A model generated the notes under the pieces. That model did not search any database. It saw nothing but the letters and a program-made list of their open reading frames with translations, and was not told the DNA's origin. From the NCBI GenBank assembly GCA_002451165.1, contig DKBH01000108.1, forward strand, positions 1 through 9,820: a stretch of DNA of 9,820 nt, in the 5' to 3' direction. The first letter of the stretch is position 1, and every line of letters begins with the position of its first letter. The position numbers and the translations under genes are program-made. This stretch comes from Nitrospiraceae bacterium UBA6905. Its GTDB lineage: Bacteria; Nitrospirota; Thermodesulfovibrionia; Thermodesulfovibrionales; UBA6898. Below are positions 1-6,943 of this stretch, piece after piece.

Positions 1-118
1 TCAGCTGCTGCACATCGGGAAGTACTGCTGCCCGCACCTGCGCAGGCCCTGCTGAACCGAGCATGCCGATGAAGACCGCCACCCCCAACACCTTTCTTAT
101 CATGCCTTTCACTGCCAT
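1..118 (-). CDS. Exported protein, N-terminal fragment (runs off left edge)
   Basis: An open frame starts with ATG at 118-116 and stays open to the window edge, giving 39 complete codons. The start is preceded by a strong ribosome-binding site (AAGGGGG, 8 bases upstream). The peptide begins MAVKGMIRKVLGVAVFIGML and continues GSAGPAQVRAA. It has a basic n-region, a hydrophobic core and small residues before a likely signal peptidase I site near residue 30. The mature protein is almost entirely outside the window, so no family can be named. It lies 459 bases downstream of the octahaem cytochrome gene on the same strand and probably belongs to a separate transcript. An internal ATG at 103 is an alternative start but has a poorer ribosome-binding site. 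I am fairly sure this is a real gene start, and its function is unknown. Confidence 0.7.
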   Translation of the reverse strand, partial: MAVKGMIRKVLGVAVFIGMLGSAGPAQVRAAVLPDVQQL

Positions 119-577
119 AATTGTTGCCCCCTTGCTGAACATATTAGACCTTTCTGCATCATTAGGTTCGATGGCTTCTGGACCTCACTTTAGAAAAATC
201 CAACTTTTTTTAAGCAAATCTCATGCCTCATTTGCAGCAACTCTTCAATTATTATGACTTTTTTATTCATGCTTGTTTTATAAAGAAAAATTTAAAAAAA
301 CATGCCCGAAACCTTTTTCACGGATGCGCACGAATCGATATTCCTGTTCTTTCGATACAGGCAGCCAAGAAACGGCCTGAGGATTTCTGCACAAACTGTG
401 TTGTTTGACACAAGCGCCGATTCTTACTTAACTTAATTTATATAATAACAGATTATTTATATTATAACAGCTAAAAAAGATGTATATTTTTGCCAAGATT
501 CTGCTCAAATGTCAAGAATATTTTATTTTATATATATAATTTTTAAAATAGCCAAACAGAGACGGGAAGGCACGGAA
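119..577. other. AT-rich intergenic region
   Basis: There is no credible gene in this stretch. The part from about 420 to 560 is very AT-rich and contains two similar 10-mers on the plus strand, ATAATAACAG (442-451) and ATTATAACAG (461-470), 19 bases apart. A small inverted repeat, TGTGT/ACACA, lies near 396-415. On the minus strand TATAAT (466-461) looks like a -10 box, but it lacks a matching -35 at proper spacing. No GC-rich hairpin plus T-run follows the stop codon at 578, so I see no intrinsic terminator for the operon. The region must hold the promoter for the gene starting at 118, but I cannot place it. Confidence 0.6.
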
Positions 578-1711
578 CTACCATTCAGAAAGAATGCGCC
601 CGTTTACGGTATAAACGAGATTCCTGTTGAGCTTGTGCTCGTACATAACGCCATTAACGTGGCAGGAAAGAGCGCATCTCGGACGACCCTGAACCGTCGG
701 CAGCATGATAAGTTCACCCAGGGAATTCGGAAAAACCGCTGCCCTGTCAAAATTGATGAGCGCAGGCTCATATTTGCTCCCATGTGCGTCATGACATTGG
801 GCACAGGATATCTGGCGGTAGACTATATGGACCTTGTGCGCCTTGAAGCTCTCATCACCGATGATACTCCTCCGCTCGTGACAGGCATAGCAGAGCTCGT
901 AGGCCCTCGGACTTTCCGCCCCCTGCGTGCGGACATAGTGATACCTCAGGATCGGCTCATAGATCGATCCATGAGGCCCTTTGGGGCCTGACGGATCATC
1001 ATTGCCGTGACAGTCTGAACAGTCGATCAGGCTGGACTTCCTGTATTCTCTGCGGAGACTCGGGACAAAGGAGTTCCTTCCGTACGTCTCGATGGGATGG
1101 TAGGAAGGATTTGCAGGATCAAAATCACGCGATACATCCAGCTCGTCACTCCCGAGGTTGGCACTGTCTGCGTGGCAGTTATAGCAGACTTCGTACTCCT
1201 TGGTCATCTTTCGGGGCTTTGCTCCCTTTCCTGCGTAACCCCGTATTCCTTTAAGTTGAGCATCCTTCTCCGATTTATGGACATTGTGACAGTCATAGCA
1301 CGATGCATGTCTCGGTGCTGCCACGTCTTTCGCGGGCAATTGCTCTCCCGGCACGTGGTAACGGGATGTTTCAAGAATCCGGTGATTTGACCGCTTGGAC
1401 AGCTGACTGTATATATCGCTCGCTTTTCCCGACATGCTGTGGCACTGGAAACAGAATTCATCCTTTGTCTTGGCAAGCATGGTCGTGCCCCTTTTGCCGT
1501 GACCCTTGTGGCATTCGCTGCATTCCATCTTGACTTTCGTCTTATCAAGGTGCGTTGGCACGCCGGCAGATGAGGACGAAGCCGCCAGCCAAAAGCAACA
1601 GGTCCACGAGAAACAGATAAGAGAAATAAGCAGGAGGTATGCCCTATCAAGAGCGAACCTCTCTGCAGGGCGTTCTTGGGTCACGGCAACGAGGTCCCCG
1701 AAATGGATCAT
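578..1711 (-). CDS. Octahaem c-type cytochrome (7 CX2CH + 1 CX3CH)
   Basis: Predicted exported electron-transfer protein of 377 residues, last gene of the operon. The N-terminus has a basic region followed by a hydrophobic segment (about residues 25-46), acting as signal peptide or membrane anchor. Haem-binding motifs CSECH, CFQCH, CYDCH, CYNCH, CSDCH, CYACH and CAQCH start at residues 64, 87, 138, 176, 231, 274 and 303. An eighth, non-canonical CALSCH (CX3CH) lies at 346-351. The paired spacing resembles doubled-CXXCH cytochromes. I chose ATG at 1711 because it overlaps the TGA stop of the preceding tetrahaem gene as ATGA, a typical translational-coupling arrangement. A TTG at 1729 is the only upstream alternative. 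The tight coupling suggests it is made in proportion to the tetrahaem protein and could pass electrons to it, at the outer membrane or in the periplasm. That role is inferred. No exact family name is claimed. Confidence 0.9.
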   Translation of the reverse strand: MIHFGDLVAVTQERPAERFALDRAYLLLISLICFSWTCCFWLAASSSSAGVPTHLDKTKVKMECSECHKGHGKRGTTMLAKTKDEFCFQCHSMSGKASDIYSQLSKRSNHRILETSRYHVPGEQLPAKDVAAPRHASCYDCHNVHKSEKDAQLKGIRGYAGKGAKPRKMTKEYEVCYNCHADSANLGSDELDVSRDFDPANPSYHPIETYGRNSFVPSLRREYRKSSLIDCSDCHGNDDPSGPKGPHGSIYEPILRYHYVRTQGAESPRAYELCYACHERRSIIGDESFKAHKVHIVYRQISCAQCHDAHGSKYEPALINFDRAAVFPNSLGELIMLPTVQGRPRCALSCHVNGVMYEHKLNRNLVYTVNGRILSEW

Positions 1712-2475
1712 GGGCAGGCTGCCGCGCAATCAGCTATATGACAGGCATTGCACAGCTCGTCATGATTCGTCCTGTCCCCGGCCCTGAGGAAGACTGTTAC
1801 GCCGGGGACGGGGTCTTCGTGCGGGTCGTGGCAGGAGCCGCACTGCACACCCATACCCGTAGCAGCACCGGCGCCATACCTGTTGTTCGTCTTTTCGAGA
1901 TGCACCGGCGACCCGGCAGGGGGGCTGCAGACCTTGAATGATACCAGGCCGCTGTCGCACTGCTGCGCTTTATCGTCGATCAGGGCGCTGTTCAGCTCTA
2001 TGGATATCGGGTGGTCACCGCTCAGGTCAGTGCCGACATTATTGATACCCTCCGGCATGACGCCGCCAGGAGCGGTGTTGATCAAGGTGAGGGAGCTTAA
2101 GGTAGTTCCGGTGTTGACCACCGAGCCGATGGCGACCGTCCCATCGTGGCAGCTCAGACAAAGCCGCGAGCTCCCGTCAGGCTGGATAATGGGGCTCGTC
2201 GGGCTTAAGAGCGTTGCGCTGCTGAAGAGTTGGTATGATGCCACGCTCAGGGTATGATTCCAGAGCGGGACACCGATCCCCGCCACATCTGCTATGGCAC
2301 GATGCGGCGTATGGCAGAATACACAGACCCGCTGCTCTGTCGCCGCCTTGATCGGACCAGGGCCGGACGTGGACAGGTTATGCTTTGTCGTGGCGATCCC
2401 TGCTTGCACTGCAGATACGCTGATTATGACCGTGATGCAGATGATACACCCTGTAATGGACAATCTTCGACTCAT
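1708..2475 (-). CDS. Secreted tetrahaem cytochrome c, OmcE-like (operon copy)
   Basis: This is a 255-residue tetrahaem cytochrome with a signal peptide ending near VQA at residue 25. Haem motifs are CVFCH (51-55), CLSCH (106-110), CGSCH (212-216) and CNACH (242-246). Likely distal haem ligands are H32 in TKHN, H58 in TPH, H155 in GDHP and H219 in DPH. All match positions in the paralogue at 6944-7705. The TKHNLS start, the CLSCHDGT block and the CGSCHDPH block are typical of the family that includes the filament-forming cytochrome OmcE. I infer a surface or extracellular electron-transfer role, possibly a nanowire subunit. It follows the NHL lipoprotein gene by 47 bases and overlaps the octahaem gene by 4. 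Oddities are four cysteines outside haem motifs in the mature protein (173, 183, 250, 254) and extra histidines (74, 192, 238), absent from the paralogue. The ribosome-binding site (AGGGAT) is moderate. Confidence 0.92.
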   Translation of the reverse strand: MSRRLSITGCIICITVIISVSAVQAGIATTKHNLSTSGPGPIKAATEQRVCVFCHTPHRAIADVAGIGVPLWNHTLSVASYQLFSSATLLSPTSPIIQPDGSSRLCLSCHDGTVAIGSVVNTGTTLSSLTLINTAPGGVMPEGINNVGTDLSGDHPISIELNSALIDDKAQQCDSGLVSFKVCSPPAGSPVHLEKTNNRYGAGAATGMGVQCGSCHDPHEDPVPGVTVFLRAGDRTNHDELCNACHIADCAAACP

Positions 2476-2522
2476 GCGTGCTTATCCCTGCAGAGAACAA
2501 TCACTTCCGGAAGAAGGCACAT

Positions 2523-3659
2523 CTACTTATTCCCAAGGTACCTGAACACCTGTACCCTGCTGTTGTAAGTGTCAGCGACATATATCTGATCCTTCTCATC
2601 TATAAAAATACCAGAAGGGAGCCAGAATTGTCCAAAATCGCGCCCCTGCTGGCCAAAAAAAAGCAACAACTTTCCCTCCCTGCTGAATATCTTCACCATA
2701 TCCTTTATCGCATCCACAACATAGACATTCCCGTCGCTGTCAACGGCTACCCCTTTTGGCTTCTCGAGGTCTCCATAGGCATCGCCGAGCATGCCGATAC
2801 TTCCCTCGTATACACCGGCAGGTGAGAATATCTGTATCCTGAAGTTCATGGCATCCGTGACGTAGAGCTTACCTGCTCTGTCGATCCAGATATGCGTCGG
2901 GAAGTTGAATTCACCTGCTTCAGAGCCGTTCCTGCCCAGTGCATTAAGCCGCCTCCCCTCAGGATCATACTGGTATATGACATGGGCAAGGGTATCGGTC
3001 ACGTAGATCCTGCCGCGCGCCCTGTCGAGCGCAAGTGAGGTCGGCCGTTTGAATTCTCCCTGCAACTCCCCCACGAGCCTGCCTTCTGCGTCGAAGATAA
3101 AGACTTTGTTCAGCAATGAATCACTCACATATACCTTCCCCTGAAATGCAACGATGCCTATCGGTGAAAGGAATTCCTGCGTTCCGGCATCGAGGATGTT
3201 CCGGGCATCATTGCTCTTCAGGTCAATGATCGTTATCCGGTACGCCCCCGGATCGGTGATATACAGCACCCCCTGCTCATCAACGAAGATGCTGTAGGGC
3301 CTCAGCAATCTCTCGGAAGTTCGTGGGTCGGTGGCGTCATCTTCGCCGGCAAGAAAACTCGCAGCCCGACTCCCCTCACTGCCGGAAAGCAGCGAGACAT
3401 TCCAGAGATACGAGATGCGCGGTTTTTCCGGCGGTCCCGGCCAGAGTATCTTTTCCATGGCAGACCGGTCTATCACTGCCCTTTGCGACGTGCAAGAGAT
3501 GAGAACGACCGTCACGAGACAAAAAGATAGGCAATACCCTGTTCTCATGCAGAAGAGACGGGTCAGCAAAGGGCCAAATTTATCTCCCGCCGCATGGACC
3601 TGTTCCGTCACCCTTTCCCGATCATCGGATGAATATGTACCGTGGTTGATCGTCAGCAT
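2523..3659 (-). CDS. NHL-repeat beta-propeller lipoprotein (operon copy)
   Basis: The C-terminal ~300 residues are NHL-type blades with repeated patterns such as GIVAFQGKVYVSD, GRIYVTDT, GKLYVTDA, GNVYVVDA and DQIYVADT, together forming a probable six-bladed propeller. A lipobox LISC (Cys56 from the first ATG) predicts a lipid anchor. Two starts are possible. ATG at 3659 has the better ribosome-binding site (GGGGAGAAGG overlapping the end of the barrel gene, 19 bases away) but puts 37 residues before the signal. ATG at 3548 gives a compact signal beginning MRTGYC and a length (341) close to the 345-residue paralogue at 8253-9290, but it has no visible ribosome-binding site. NHL propellers bind proteins or other ligands and have no catalytic signature here. 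By comparison with the beta-propeller in the Geobacter omcS-companion cluster, a scaffold or assembly role for cytochrome filaments at the outer membrane is plausible. Confidence 0.92.
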   Translation of the reverse strand: MLTINHGTYSSDDRERVTEQVHAAGDKFGPLLTRLFCMRTGYCLSFCLVTVVLISCTSQRAVIDRSAMEKILWPGPPEKPRISYLWNVSLLSGSEGSRAASFLAGEDDATDPRTSERLLRPYSIFVDEQGVLYITDPGAYRITIIDLKSNDARNILDAGTQEFLSPIGIVAFQGKVYVSDSLLNKVFIFDAEGRLVGELQGEFKRPTSLALDRARGRIYVTDTLAHVIYQYDPEGRRLNALGRNGSEAGEFNFPTHIWIDRAGKLYVTDAMNFRIQIFSPAGVYEGSIGMLGDAYGDLEKPKGVAVDSDGNVYVVDAIKDMVKIFSREGKLLLFFGQQGRDFGQFWLPSGIFIDEKDQIYVADTYNSRVQVFRYLGNK

Positions 3660-3678
3660 TTCGGCATCCTTCTCCCCT

Positions 3679-5475
3679 TTACCAAAAGGGCCGGAATATG
3701 CTGTCGAACCTCCGGGTCAGACGGAGGAAAAGCCGGTGATCGTTGCGGGAATCGCCGCGGCTGTTGAAAATATAGCGGGCGGTGAGCGTGATTTGGCGCC
3801 ACTGCCAGGTAAGGGTCGGCGAGATGGATTTCAGGGCAGGCGCGTCCTTTTCCTTCTGATAGTAGGCATATACGTTCAGCATCGTTCCTCTCGCCAGGTA
3901 CGTTGAGAGGTTCGCGTTAATGGTCGTGAGAGTGATTTTCCCATCGCCGCGGTGTACGGTCCCGGTCAGGATATCTCCCGTCTCATCGCCGCTGAAGGTT
4001 GTGCGTATATGCGAGGCACCAACCGAGATCGTATACCGGGAAATCGTCCAATAGAGGTTGCCCTGGAGATTGAGCGTCTTTTCCTTTGATGACGCGGCAT
4101 TGTCCGTGGTATCAATGATCCGGTAATAATTTTGCGAAAAAAAGCTCATGCGCCGGAAGAGTGGGGCAGAGAGATTGAGATAGAACGTATTGACCGTCGT
4201 CTTTTCCGACTCAAAATCACCGTGCCGGTATTCATAGGCAGGGTTGATCGAGATCAACTTGCGGGAGAGGAGCCCCACATTGAACCCATAGAACGTGCCG
4301 TCATCCCTGTTGCCGGCATTAGCCTGGCCCGTGAGGGTGAAGATATTGGAAAGGCGGTATTGCATGTTGAACTGGGCCTGTTCGCCGACCTGGGTATCTT
4401 CGTCGTTCTTGAGATAATCGGCGCCCGCAGTCGTATAGGTATTGAACCGCTCGGAAAAGAATTTGCCATAGGAAGCGCTCAGATCCAGCCCATATTCCTT
4501 GTTGGTTTCATTATCAAAATACCGCCCCCCCCCGCTCACCACTGCCGAATCCCTCAGGTCCAGGCCGAAATTCTTAACCCAGTATGTCCGGTCCATGAAT
4601 GATACGGTCTTTCGATCCAAGGTCTTCTCAAAATATAAGATGTTGGTGCTGTCCAGACGGGTGGCGGTCTCTTTCCAGTACTGGTGATAATTCGCCTGGA
4701 ACTCAAGGTACTGGGTTTTCGCACTCACATCGCCGTTCAGGGTATTCTTGTAATAGAGGTATTCAGCAGAGAGGTCCATGTGTTCACGGAATGCCTCTGC
4801 CCTGAGGTCGAGTCGGTCATTCACGTATTTGTTCGATTCTGTCGTGGTCTCATACCTGTTGTAGTCAAGATAGAGGTTCGGCAGGCTGATCCAGGTGAAT
4901 TTCTTCTCTTTTCCGTTGCCGTTGCCATTACCATTCCCGTTGTTGAGAAGCCTGCCGTTTCCATTTTTCGGCTTGGCAAGCCGGTATGACATGCTGATCC
5001 CGTATTCCTGACTGTCTCCCTGCTCGTAGGAATAATAGGCATACCGCAGTTCTATGGGCTGGGGGAAAAATCTCAGGACCCCCTTCCGGGGGGGCTCAGT
5101 CAAGAAACGGACTATCGCGCCGAACCCGTCCATGGTGCTGGTTCCTTCTTCCCTGAAATCCTGGGTAAAATTGCCGTGCAGGTTGACCTGGATGAGCCGC
5201 GGATCGACCACAAAGCCTTGGAAGTTCATGTTGAGGCTATAGGCAAAACGGTCAATAGCGTCACGTTCTGAACCCCAGAAACGGTCGTAGAAAAGCGTCA
5301 AATCGCCATTAAGTCGAAAGGTTCTCGGCAGATGTGAGGAAACCAGGGCCTCTGCAGTCCCGGAGCGCATAAGAGGCGCCAGGAGCAGCAGCGCAAGTGC
5401 GGGGAAGCAGACGCGGGACAGACAGATCGCAATCCTTGTGGTGATACAATGCTCCCTTGAGGAGAAGGACGTCAT
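3679..5475 (-). CDS. Outer-membrane beta-barrel protein (porin/channel-like)
   Basis: This is a 598-residue protein with a long-n-region signal peptide; cleavage is likely after AEA at residue 43. The rest is a run of alternating polar/aromatic strands rich in Tyr, Phe and Asn, separated by turns. The chain ends in SIFRPFW. A terminal aromatic residue after an alternating strand is the usual outer-membrane insertion signal. No haem motif is present. It lies 50 bases after the prolyl isomerase and 19 before the NHL lipoprotein. Two roles fit: a channel exporting the cytochrome, as proposed for the channel-like Osc proteins of Geobacter, or a sheath for a transmembrane cytochrome conduit as in MtrB/OmbB-type complexes. 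Gene order favours the first, but the sequence does not prove it. The gene contains a G9 run (4525-4533) and an Asn-Gly repeat (residues 171-188). The ribosome-binding site before ATG 5475 is weak, so the exact start is less certain. Confidence 0.88.
   Translation of the reverse strand: MTSFSSREHCITTRIAICLSRVCFPALALLLLAPLMRSGTAEALVSSHLPRTFRLNGDLTLFYDRFWGSERDAIDRFAYSLNMNFQGFVVDPRLIQVNLHGNFTQDFREEGTSTMDGFGAIVRFLTEPPRKGVLRFFPQPIELRYAYYSYEQGDSQEYGISMSYRLAKPKNGNGRLLNNGNGNGNGNGKEKKFTWISLPNLYLDYNRYETTTESNKYVNDRLDLRAEAFREHMDLSAEYLYYKNTLNGDVSAKTQYLEFQANYHQYWKETATRLDSTNILYFEKTLDRKTVSFMDRTYWVKNFGLDLRDSAVVSGGGRYFDNETNKEYGLDLSASYGKFFSERFNTYTTAGADYLKNDEDTQVGEQAQFNMQYRLSNIFTLTGQANAGNRDDGTFYGFNVGLLSRKLISINPAYEYRHGDFESEKTTVNTFYLNLSAPLFRRMSFFSQNYYRIIDTTDNAASSKEKTLNLQGNLYWTISRYTISVGASHIRTTFSGDETGDILTGTVHRGDGKITLTTINANLSTYLARGTMLNVYAYYQKEKDAPALKSISPTLTWQWRQITLTARYIFNSRGDSRNDHRLFLRLTRRFDSIFRPFW
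4525..4533 (-). repeat. G9 homopolymer inside the beta-barrel gene
   Basis: Nine consecutive C on the plus strand (G on the coding strand) encode Ser-Gly-Gly-Gly-Arg in the sequence VVSGGGRYF. The frame is open with nine bases. Runs of this length in surface-protein genes are prone to slipped-strand changes, and also to sequencing error. Confidence 0.9.
4912..4965 (-). repeat. Asn-Gly hexanucleotide repeat in the beta-barrel gene
   Basis: Codons 171-188 of the barrel alternate Asn and Gly: NGNG, then RLLN, then NGNGNGNGNG. They use varied synonymous codons (AAC/AAT, GGC/GGT/GGG/GGA), so the 6-base unit is degenerate at DNA level. The segment is followed by KEKK and probably forms a flexible loop or turn between strands. 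Unit gain or loss would keep frame. Confidence 0.85.
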
Positions 5476-5525
5476 ACACGCATACCCATCATCGGCACGC
5501 TGGACTGATGACGAGACGGCAGGAC

Positions 5526-6530
5526 TTACCTGCCGTTATTGCCCTGAGGAAGCTCCAGTATAATCTCCACGGGGTATTCTTTCTTGAGTCTTTCAACAAG
5601 CACCTTCTTGTTTTCTTCATAACGGGTCTTCTCAAGCTCTTTTCTGAGCCTGCTCTTTACTTCCTCAAACGACTTGGTCCCCCCCATCTCCTTCCTCCCG
5701 GCCTTCAGGATGTGAAACCCGTGTATCGTCCTGATCACGCCGCTCACCTCTCCCTCTTTGAGGCTGAAGGCTGCCTCCTCGAGCTCCTGGGGGGAAAGCC
5801 TTCCGCGATGGACAAGGCCGAGGTCTCCGCTCTTGAATTTGTAAGGGTCTTCAGAGTATTGATAGGCGATGATGCCGAAATCCTCACCTGCCCGTATCTT
5901 CTCGAGGAGCTGCTCTGCAAGCTTCTTCTTCTCCTGCCATACCTCCTCTGACGCGCCGGGGTCAACTTTTATAAGGATATGGTACAGATGCACGCTATCC
6001 GGCCTCCGGTATTTAGCACGGTTCTCCTCATAATATTTCTGCAGTTCCTCGTCCGTGCAGGTGCTCTGGGCAGCAAGCTCCTTCAGGAGTGTGGCTGCCA
6101 TGTCATGCTTCCGGATCTTGTCCCGGAGAATATCGAGGGTAAAGCCCCTCTGTTCCATCGCCTTGTTCATCTTCTCTTCAGAGCCGAACTGCTTGATGTT
6201 CTGCTGTATCACCGCCTCGATTGCCTCTTCGGACGGCTTGATGCCCCGTTTGAGGGCCTCCCGGTAAAGCAGTTCAGTCTCAATGAGATCATTCAGGGCA
6301 GCGACACGGTATTCGTCCTTCTGGGAGCGGTCTATGCTTCCGTGAAATGCGCCGCTCGGGACGTAGCGGTCGAGGGCGTCCCTCAGGTCTGCCTCGGTGA
6401 TGGCCGTATCACCAACCCGTGCGACCGTCTTTTCGGCTGCAGATGCCACAGATGTAACTACTAGAAAGACCATGATCAGGAATGCAGCAGACCACAGGCT
6501 GCAGGCACGAATCTTCGTGATTACTTGCAT
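5526..6530 (-). CDS. SurA/PpiC-type periplasmic peptidyl-prolyl isomerase
   Basis: This 334-residue protein has a signal peptide (hydrophobic core about residues 12-29, cleavage near ASA|AEK). Residues 32-165 form a helical SurA-N-like chaperone domain that starts TVARVGDTAITEADLRDAL. A single parvulin domain at about 178-280 carries HLYHILIKV, the GDLGLV block and the closing GFHILKAGRK, with the family's characteristic His residues at 184 and 273. A charged helical tail follows. It is shorter than E. coli SurA (one parvulin domain instead of two), a common architecture in multihaem-cytochrome loci. It is the first gene of the operon and lies 50 bases before the beta-barrel. It should catalyse Xaa-Pro cis/trans isomerisation and chaperone either the barrel or the exported cytochromes, like OscH of the Geobacter omcS-companion cluster (from memory). 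The start at 6530 has GGGAG about 11 bases upstream, a rather long spacing. Confidence 0.93.
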   Translation of the reverse strand: MQVITKIRACSLWSAAFLIMVFLVVTSVASAAEKTVARVGDTAITEADLRDALDRYVPSGAFHGSIDRSQKDEYRVAALNDLIETELLYREALKRGIKPSEEAIEAVIQQNIKQFGSEEKMNKAMEQRGFTLDILRDKIRKHDMAATLLKELAAQSTCTDEELQKYYEENRAKYRRPDSVHLYHILIKVDPGASEEVWQEKKKLAEQLLEKIRAGEDFGIIAYQYSEDPYKFKSGDLGLVHRGRLSPQELEEAAFSLKEGEVSGVIRTIHGFHILKAGRKEMGGTKSFEEVKSRLRKELEKTRYEENKKVLVERLKKEYPVEIILELPQGNNGR

Positions 6531-6597
6531 TATTTATATTTCTCCCTATCTCTGTCCTGCGAGGGCTTTGCTGCCTCTTCTGCGGAAAAATTTATAA

Positions 6598-6625
6598 ATT
6601 ATACACTATGCAAAGCATTTTTCAC
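6598..6625 (-). promoter_or_regulatory. Candidate sigma-70 promoter of the five-gene operon
   Basis: On the minus strand a perfect TATAAT (6603-6598) is preceded after a 16-base spacer by GTGAAA (6625-6620), four of six matches to TTGACA. Transcription would start near 6590, leaving a leader of about 60 bases before the prolyl isomerase ATG. It is the best promoter-like pair in this gap, and the operon has no other evident promoter. Confidence 0.45.
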
Positions 6626-6890
6626 TACATTACCTGACGATCACGACAAAGAAATTTCGCCTGCCAAATATCACTATGTGTTTCTACATACCCCGGCTTG
6701 CTGCAGTTAGGGTCAGGATGCTTGCCCCAAAGCACTGAATGCTGCTTCCCTGCCCTCAAATAATTTTCTTGCCGGCGGATGACCTTCCAGAGGGACGAGC
6801 CCGAAAATTCCTAATATAGAAACCGAGAGAGCCGCATATTATGCTCTGCCCTGCACCTTTCCCCGTTGCACTGCATAATCTAAAAGCGAT
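6626..6890. other. Intergenic region upstream of the operon promoter
   Basis: This is non-coding DNA between the candidate operon promoter and the terminator of the upstream tetrahaem gene. It holds an imperfect inverted repeat, TATGTG-TTTC-TACATA (6675-6690), about 50 bases upstream of the putative -35, a plausible position for a regulator site. A TGGCAG element (6667-6662) resembles half of a sigma-54 promoter but lacks a correctly spaced -12 TTGC. I see no gene, tRNA or recognised riboswitch here. Confidence 0.5.
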
Positions 6891-6922
6891 AAAAAAAGGG
6901 TGGGGGCATCCCCCCACCCTTT
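6891..6922 (-). terminator. Strong rho-independent terminator of the tetrahaem cytochrome gene
   Basis: A perfect 12-bp stem, AAAGGGTGGGGG paired with CCCCCACCCTTT, has a 4-base loop (6907-6910). On the minus strand it is followed by a run of seven T (three of them in the stem). It starts 21 bases after the TAG stop at 6944, so it should end transcription from the sigma-54 promoter before the downstream operon. Confidence 0.93.
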
Positions 6923-6943
6923 GTGCTGCATATACCGTCAATA

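Noticed and set aside
486..530. TTGACA on the minus strand in the AT-rich gap as a -35 box
   Set aside because: No acceptable -10 hexamer is found 16-18 bases downstream; the TATAAT further on is too distant.
509..991. Plus-strand open frame of 160 codons
   Set aside because: It is mostly antisense to the octahaem cytochrome, has no ribosome-binding site, and its N-terminus is encoded by the AT-rich intergenic stretch.
6540..6595. Possible GEMM (cyclic-dinucleotide) riboswitch in the operon leader, because the minus strand contains AGCAAAGCC
   Set aside because: Only a fragment of the conserved core is present. The leader after the -10 box is about 60 bases, too short for the aptamer, and the second conserved helix and receptor bases are missing.
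6651..6667. Sigma-54-like TGGCAG followed by GCGAAATTTC before the operon
   Set aside because: The -12 element lacks the invariant GC at five-base spacing. It only partly resembles the good promoter at 7873-7888.
6756..6941. Minus-strand 61-codon frame downstream of the tetrahaem cytochrome
   Set aside because: It begins on top of the terminator hairpin and has no ribosome-binding site.
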